Shown here in pieces: positions 46,701 to 55,700 of a stretch of 64,000 nt of DNA. The stretch covers positions 9,637,043 to 9,701,042 of the forward strand of contig CM055267.1 in assembly GCA_029237695.1 (NCBI GenBank), in the 5' to 3' direction. The notes below the pieces were generated by a model that searched no databases, had not been told where the DNA came from, and worked only from the letters and a program-made list of their open reading frames with translations. This DNA is from Conchocele bisecta. Its lineage: Eukaryota > Mollusca > Bivalvia > Lucinida > Thyasiridae. Positions within the stretch are counted from its first letter, which is position 1. Every line of letters starts with the position of its first letter. The position numbers and the translations under genes were made by a program.

Positions 46701-49700
46701 CTTCGCGACTGCTGTACAGCTTCTGTAATCTCTGGTGACCAAACTCTACATATTTTTGACAGATCGGTGGTGAGCTGTGTCTTGTGATTAGGTATACTAG
46801 CATAGGTTGCTTTCTGGAGTATATCGGTCAACTTCATGATCTCGCATTGGAGGTCGAAGAAACTTCTACCTGCTGATATGTTCACAGTATCTATCTCGTC
46901 ACATATGAATGATTTATATGCATTCTTGTCGCATTTGTGCCATTTTGGCTTCAATTGCACCGTCGCTTTCTTCCTGTTGACCTGGGTGTTTTCAAGATTT
47001 ATGTCCAATCTGATTGCTGTGTGATCTGAAGTATTCAAACAGTGTTTATCGAGAACCTTAGTTTCCTCACGTATCATATCCTTATCACATTTCACCAGGA
47101 AGTAGTCGATCTCGGATGAATCGGCCCGATTGGGATGCTGGAAAGTATGCTGGCCGGTCTGAAAGTGCCGAAGTCCCATCTCTCCCACAAAGGATTTCAA
47201 CTTTGTGTCCCTGTCATGTCCTGCAGACATAAGATATCAGTGTTCTTTAGAAGAGACTGTACATATACGTAATTTGCATTAATATTCTTGACGTTGAGGC
47301 TTGTTATAGAGATTGTCGTTGCCAGGTCAGCTGGGAGGCACGGCCTACGGCTAAAAAAGACTGAGTTCTGCTATCCGCCGCTGGTGCTGGTACAGCAATA
47401 GGAGATGTTGGGGGCCCTGTAGGGTCGTGTATAGATCTTCTCGTAGAGATATCTTCCACCTTGTGCGCTCGCTGGTCACTGCGTGACGGTACCGGAGCAT
47501 CAATAACAATTATCTGGTTGTGTTTGTCTGTTAGTGTCTCTGGAGTTCTGCTATCCGCCGCTGGTGCTGATACAATAGGAGATGTTAGGGGCACTAGATT
47601 AGCACCGTAGGTATATGGGTTTATCACTCTGTCTCCCGTCAGACCGCCATAACTTTGTTGAAATACTCGATATTGTTGTTGTTGTTGTTGTTGTATTTCT
47701 TGCTGTTGCTGTTGTTGCATTTGTTGTTGTTGTTGTTGCTGGAGAAAATACTGTTGATGCACCGTTGAGTGGCAGCTCTGATTGTGGATATTTCCTTCAA
47801 GAAATGTGATTCTTTGATTCATCTGATGATGTTGCTGAGTCTGGAAGTTGTTCTCCATCTGAGTGATACGTTGCTGCAACTGTTGTAGTTCTATGCTCGC
47901 GAACCTCTCTCTGATAGCCTGGAAATCAGTCGCTGCATGGTTGGCACTCTGGAGATGCTGGTGTATTTGTTGTTGTTGTTGTTGTGCCCTTTGTGGAGAA
48001 GATGTGTTCTTACTATATGTACCTTCACCCACTGATGAACTGCTTAAGTCCAGTTCCCTCTTCAGTAGTCTGTTTGATTTTTCAGAGTCTTCCAGTTTCT
48101 TTTCTATTTTATGTATATATGATTGTGCATGTTGGAGTTGGTCGTTGCTATCGGATTTTTTTTGTTGTTTATATTTGTCTTTCTCTTTCCACTAATACGC
48201 TGTAGGTTGTTGCACTGGGCCGATACTCTCTGTAGGTGGATGTGGCGGATCGGGGCTCCCGGCTGCTATTGTTGTCTGTGGAGCTGTATTACTTGAATTT
48301 CGCATTGGACCCTTGCCTATACTAGTAGAGGGAGGTTCCGGATCATTCTCGATACCTGCTGTAAATGCAGTACCTTTTCTTGAAGACGCCAGTTGCGTTG
48401 TACCTTCACTAACATCATTACATACTATATGGGGGGGGATATGATCCTTTAATCAGAGCCGTATGTTGCGACATGTCTCTATCTGTGGGTCTTACAGTTG
48501 TAGGGGTGCCTTATGATCTTCGGCCCTATCGCATGAGGATATGCAAGCTTTTGGAAGGTCTGTTCAAAGTCTGCCCTCGTTGTAGTGACGGTGGCATATG
48601 GTTGCTTGAGATTGGTCTCCATCTCCTGACTGTTCATACTGTTGCTGTTCTTCTTCCGTACTGGAGTAGGACGTTTGACACTGTTCTGCCGCTCTGCACT
48701 GGGTTGGATCTGTCTAGCAGCTGTTTCGTGTGTGGTAGTGGCACTGCTATTGACTATCGGGCAGTCATCTTGGCGGCGACCACAGGCGGAGAGTATGGAT
48801 TGGTTCAGGTCACTAGTCCCTTCCTCCAGATACCTGCAGCTCAGGCATAGGTATTCACAATCATCTTCCTCATATATATCCAGGAGGCTGGTTGGAATCT
48901 CTTCGCATGTGTAGTGGTACCACTGTATACAGTTGTTACATTGTATTCCTCGTTCTACCGTAGACTCGCAATGGGGGCACTCATCAGATGGTATATTCTG
49001 AATAGAGCATTCATCTGTATCTATATGAAGAGACGTTAGATTCACAGGCTTGGGAGGCAGACTTGGGATCGAGACCATTGCTGAATGATTCAGTCTGTTG
49101 GTATCAGTTAAAATTGAAAACTCGTCTTTAATAATCCTTTCTATTGGATACAAGAAATTATCAATGAAGACCTCTGTCTTTTTGAACCCATTGACCAGGA
49201 TGGAGCACTGAGTATTATAAAAGTTCATGGTGAATTTCTGTAACTGGCCCTCTGACCCATCTTTCTTCTTATTCGAGACTTTGTGGACAGTATCTATGGT
49301 TCGGCCCGACTGCTGTACATTTTGTGCTGTTTCAATGTTGAACAAACTCGCAAAGGAGGGGTCAGATAATTTTCTGTTAGTTTCTAGTTCAAATAGTCTG
49401 AAGGCTGCAGAGCTCAAAGTTATCACCAGGTTCATCCCCTTCTTCATCGAGTAGGTCATGTGTTCATTGGCGGTATTCGCCAATACGTATGCGGGATCTG
49501 TACGGGAGCTGGCTGGGCCAGGCTGGTCGGCCATACTGTATCTAGAAGTCTGTCTACGCATTCTGGGTGGTCTACCGGCCATGACAGAAGGGGTACACAC
49601 TAGAGGCAGGGCTATAGAATATATTCAGTCAGTTGAAAATATATACTTAATTGTACTCGGAGCGTGTTCAGAAGCTTGGAGACGAATATGAGACTATACA

Positions 49701-52700
49701 GTAGCCAGTTAATGTTTATAATGTTCAACCAGAATGTATTCATCAATGTACTAAGGGTAGAGGTCCGTGTAGTTCGGCTAAATATATCGGTATCACCAGT
49801 ATTTAATTATTCAGTTATGTCCAATACATTAAAGTTGCATAATATAAGGTAGACCGCACCAATATGTGTGTATTCGTAGCCAGCAGTTAATGTTAAAGGA
49901 GTGTTCAAACAGTATGTATGAATCAGAGTTCAAGGTTAAGGTTCATGTAACTTGTTTGTTCAGATATATAAGTGTCACTGGGGTTTTATTATTATTTATT
50001 TATTTATGTCCATGACATCAAGGTTCCATAATATATGTGTTAGACCGCACAAATAATAAGCTATTCAGTAGCCAAATGATGTAAAGTGTTCGAACTGTAT
50101 ATATCAATGTTCAAAATGAAGAGTATTTTATTATAATTCAGTTATGTCCACATATGTGAAAGTTTCCGCTATCAGGCATCTATAACATTGTTCCCGGTTG
50201 CTGGTGCATATGTAAAAATAATTCTAAAATACTGTTACATAGTTCATATCACAGAAATATGGTTAAAACTGTTCTCGTATCCTTGTCGACCGTTTCCGGA
50301 ATTTAAAATGTTATTTCACTGTTCTCGGATGATTCAGCAATAGAACACAAGAGTTTCGTCTAAAAAGAACTTCTTTATTCAAATGCCCATCCCGACCGAC
50401 CGGACAACGTTCATTAGCGAAAGAGGGCAATAAAACATAAGAATTCGCGGAAGAGGGCAATAAAACATAAGAATACAGAATAAAAGTTTATTATGCTCTT
50501 GCAGCAAATATCACAGTATTGTGAATGGGTCCAAGCCTGTTACACGTTATGGTTGTGTTGTCGAAGTGTTGTAGCATAACAATAATTAGCGACAGTTGTA
50601 GCTTTTAACATGTTTAAGACCACAGTCCAAGATCAGTCGGCTAAAATTTAAAAATCATCTTGACGGACAGGTTTTGTGACGGTAATACTCTGGACTATAT
50701 AAAAGGCAGGATAGCTGTAATTAATTATTGGCAGACCGCAATTTGTAGAGACCGTCCAAGTTTCCGGAAGCACCTTAATTGACTGAAAAATAGTATCTAT
50801 TTAACAGCTTACAATCTTAAAAGCACATTAAAAATTTAGCAACACATGGATAAAAATGTATGCAATAGTATGTAGATGTCCTTTGCTACGTATCTATGGG
50901 GTTATGCCTTCCAGACATTTGACATTTTCAGTAAAGTCACTTTTTCCAAAATGGCGTCGCGGCCTCGTGAGTCAGCCGGCATCCAGATTTCATCAGTTTC
51001 ACCCTTGGAGCCTCAATTTTTTACCATACCGCGCGTTTAGCTCGTTCACATTTAAGTTAGAATGTATGTATATACACTTATGAAAGTTTTTGTGACTGTA
51101 CAGTTTAAAATAACCAGATATTTCTAACTAAAATCTGATATTTTCGTGAGCTCGAAAAAGTGCGTGCTTCTCCTCCAAAATCGGGTCCAAATTGTTACCG
51201 CAATGTGTCCGTCGTCGTCCGTCGTCCGTGAACATTTTCAAACGTCTTCTCCTCGGTAACCATTGGGCCGATGGTCACCAAACTTCATGGTCATGGTCCT
51301 TAGGTAGGGGGATTACAAAATTGTTAAAATGACGTCGTTACGTAATCCAAGATGGCCGCCGTCTAAAAATAGCACAAATTCTTCAAAAATCTTCTTCTCA
51401 GGAACCGCCAACCGGATTTCGACGAAACTTGGTAGAAATGATCGATGTACAATGCTATTTCAAAGTTGTTAAAATGGTGACCTCGGGGTCAAAAATGGGT
51501 GTGGCCCATGGGGTCAAATTGGAGTCAAATTTTATTTTTGACCGAATATGGTCATGTCATATATAAAATTGAAGATATCAATGAGGCGATCACTAAGGTG
51601 CATTTCTTGTCGAAATCGGATGGTTATGTCATCCAAGATGGCCGCCGAAAGGTCAAAAGATCTTTCTTTTATTAGAAATTTCAAAATTCTTCTTCACATG
51701 AACCGCTTGGCCCATGGTAGCCAAACTTAAAAGTTATGGTCCATGGGTGAAGCCTTTTCAGATTTGTGAAAATGGAGGTCATCGCTAATCCAAGATGGCC
51801 GCCGTCTAAAAATAGCATAAATTCTTAAAAAATCTTCTTCTCATGAACCGCTAGCCGGATTTCGACTAGACTTGGTAGGAATGATCGATTTACAATGCTC
51901 TTTCAAAATTGTGAAAATGGTGACCACGGGGTCAAAAATGGGCGTGGCCCGTGGTGTCAAATTGGGGTCAAATTTTATTTTTGACCGAATATGCTCATGT
52001 CATATAGCAAATTGAAGGTATCGATGAGGCGATTGCTCTGGTGCAATATTTGTCGGAATCGGATGATTATGTCATCCATTATGGCCACCAAAAGGTCCAT
52101 TTATTCAAGATTTTGAACGTATTTTTTTCAGGAACCACATGGCCGATGCTGGCCAAACTTCATAGGAAGTTCAGATCCTTAGGTGAAGCATTTTCAGATT
52201 TGGTAAAATGAGAGTCATCGCTTAATCCAAGATGGTCCTCTTGTTTTGTTTTGCCTTACTTACCCGAGATTGTGGTTCGCATTTCCATTTATACTACTGG
52301 ACCGTCTCTACATTTTATCCAAAGCAGGGGCGGATCTGGAGGGGGTCCGGGGTTGCAACGCCCCCCCCCCCCCCTCCCCGTTCAGCCACGCAGTTTACAT
52401 AGATCACAGTTTACCACCAGTTGGATTCTGAATTTAAATGCCGTAAAACACAGGAAAGTGCATTTCCGGACATCTGTGGAGCTTGAAAATAGGACGGACA
52501 CCCCCCCCCCGTTCCCCAAATGCTGGATCCGCCCCTGACACGAATGCATTAAAACCCTTCATTAGCATGTTGAAAACGTTTGTCAGTGAGTATATTCTTT
52601 TACATATGTACATTCAATAAAACTAGCATCTTGTTGAGCCGTGTTTTTGTTAACCTAAATAGAATAGGAAATTATAAAATCCATAGAATGTAAGAAAATA

Positions 52701-55700
52701 ATACGACATGAATGAAACACTTGTCATTCAAGTTATCTATTGTGTGATGCAATCATTTGAAATTGTCACATTGTTTTTTGTAGCACTGCACTTCATTATG
52801 ATCATAGTACTATCACACATGTCCTACACGTACATGATATGATTATCGTACATGTATTTGTTTAATATGTTCTTGTTATTGAATGTTTTATGTTTTGTAT
52901 TTCTCGTGCATATTTAACATATTACATTTTGATGAATTGTGTTCATATTCTTCAATCAAATATTCTATGTCACTCACATATTATTTTCATCACTGCATTT
53001 AATTAATTTACTATTTCAGTATGTGGAGTATATAGCTAACCTGGCAGACAAGAAGATGCAAGATAACCATCAAAGAATAGAAAGGTATTTTTGGGCATGT
53101 TTTGGCAAGTTACGATCATAGCCTAAACACTTAACTGCTGGTGACCGTCTATTATAGTCTAGCAAACTGTTCGAACAGTTATGCAATTTTGTGTGCTGCA
53201 ACCTCACCATGAAAGTAATGTTATTGCCATAGGCCATAGCACCAACCCTTTACCTTTTCAAACGTATCAGCAGAATTATGCTGCTTAATATTGAACGTTT
53301 TTGATATAGACCCCTTCATTATGCTGTTTCTGTTTTGGTATTGTTCATTGGCAGAAACAGAGTTTTCCCAAGTCGAAGACAGTGTTGTACATTACGCTAG
53401 AAAAAATGGAGAGAGCCATGTATACACTTGCTGTTGAGAGTATATACATATTATATCAAGTGGAACCATGTTTATCACATGACCTTGTTACGAGGTGATG
53501 TCACTGTGACCAGTATCGTCCTTGACAATAATTTATATGAACAGTATAAACCCTGATCAGCTAGACTAGTCTCAATAACAGAATGAATGAAGACAGCGAA
53601 GAAATAAGACACACATTCATCACAATAGTTCACAAATTCTGTTGATTTACTACATCCATATTCAGAAATTGTTAATTAAATCTACAGAATATAATAAGCA
53701 CTTTTTCACAAGTAAAATCCGCAATAGAATACACTTTAATCCTTTTGAATAACTTTTGGTTTAACTCTCATTTATCTTCAATGATTCATATCAGGCCTGC
53801 ATATACATATTAAGACTACTAGAAACTGCTGGAAATCTCTTATCACAATCCGGAATGTTCTACATAATTTCCTAAATGCTAGAATGTTCTAAATGTACCA
53901 GAACAATCATGAAATATCTAAATCTAGCAAGAAATTTCTAGAGAATTCCAATGACATTCAGTGACTCATAGGTCATTGACATCATATTGTTTCCAGAACT
54001 TTCCTTAGTGTTTTAGTTTATCAGTAGAACAAAAGTACATGTATACAAATAAAACAATGTACATGCATGTTAATGAATACATGAAAACATACACATGTAC
54101 ATGTCAAATATACAGACATGTAACACTGCTGATGGCATAAGTAACGAGGCCATGTCGAGTTTATGTACATGCCAGAATCCATTCATTGAATAAACACAAC
54201 AGCATGCATTGAAGCTTAACAAATCACCACATATCAGAACATGTAACAACTTCCATTTTTTATAAAACAGAAACACCGACATGGCCATAGCTACAAAAAA
54301 ATATGTTTTATTACATACAATGTAATTGTTAAAATACGACCTACGATAGGGTTCTCCGGCCCGTGTCACTTAAATTCATTCCATAAAAATGTGCCTAGAA
54401 TGTTATGAATTTGTTTCTGACATTATTTAATGTGGTTTACATATTTGTACCTACATTCCTAATTTCAAAATAACCATGTACTGAGCGTCTTTAGTAACGT
54501 CATTCTGACGTCTTCGATTTACTAGTTTAGCATAATATAAGATTAACGCTTACAATATAACAATGCACACACTAGTATGTACTTAGTATACAGTGATGCA
54601 GCCAGTCAATCATATTTTCTCCATAAGTATCTGTATCACTGTTTTATCACCGTGATATAGTAGGTGTACGTTAGTCAGAGGTTAAAGTTTTTTGTTAACG
54701 TTTTTCTGTGTGCTATCAGAGCCTCGGCGGAGCCGACATGCGCGCCGCGGCCATCTAGTTTTAGTATCCCCTCGCCTAAAGGCAAGAGGGGATATAGCAT
54801 TAGTCCATGCACATACGTTGGTAACGCATTTCATTTTTCTCGTAAACCCTTCACTGATTTTGATAATATTTGGCCACTATGTATGTCTAGGGCACGTTTG
54901 GCAGCCCAAGGTCAACGTCACTGAGAACTTATGTTCACCTTGTTTGTAAGGCAAATGTGTTAACGTTGTTGTTAGCTCACCTGAGCGAAGCTCATGTGAG
55001 CTATTGTTACCGCAATGTGTCCGTCGGCCGTCGTCCGTCGTCCGTCGTCTGTCGTCGTCCGTGAACATTTTCAAACGTCTTCTCCTCGTTAACCATTGGG
55101 CCTATAGTCACCAAACTTCATGGTCATAGTCCTTAGGTTGGGGGATTACAAAATTTGTTAAAATGACGTCATTACGTAATCCAAAATGGCCGCCGTCTAA
55201 AAATAGCACAAATTCTTCAAAAATCTTCTTCTCAAGAACCGCCAACCTGATTTCGACACAACGTAGTAGGAACGATCGATATACAATGCTCTTTCAAAGT
55301 TGTTAAAATGGTGACCCCGGGGTCAAAAATGGGCGTGGCCCGTGTGGTCAAATTGAGGTCAAATTTTATTTTTGACCGAATATGGTCATGTTATACACCA
55401 AATCGAAGGTATCAACGAGGCGATCACTCTGGTGCATTTTTTGTCGAAATCGGATGGTTATGTCATCCAAGATGGCCGCCGAAAGGTCAAAAGTTCGTTC
55501 TTTTATTAGAGATTTCAAAATTCTTCTTCACATGAACCGCTTGGCCCATGGTAGCCAAACTTAAAAGTTATGGTCCATGGGTGAAGCCTTTTCAGATTTG
55601 TTAAAATGGAGGTCATCGCTAATCAAAGATGGCCGCCGTCTAAAAATAGCATAAATTCTTAAAAAATCTTCTTCTCATAAACCGCTAGCCGGATTTCGAC

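Larger units (their letters stand above)
44191..51195 (-). mobile_element. CR1/L2-like LINE inserted in repeat H3
   Basis: A 7.0-kb minus-strand element lies between the two halves of H3, with a possible 3-bp ATT duplication. From its 5' end: a long 5' UTR with ~185-bp monomers, a PHD-finger ORF1, an ORF2 with the start and end of an endonuclease, a reverse transcriptase and a Cys/His C-terminus, then a short 3' UTR ending near 44191 in AAGAAGAAAAGAAAG. The clade assignment is inferred from RT motifs. Confidence 0.8.

Noticed and set aside
47615..48205. Plus-strand Val- or Cys-rich frames
   Set aside because: They are the antisense of the polyglutamine coiled coil in LINE ORF1.
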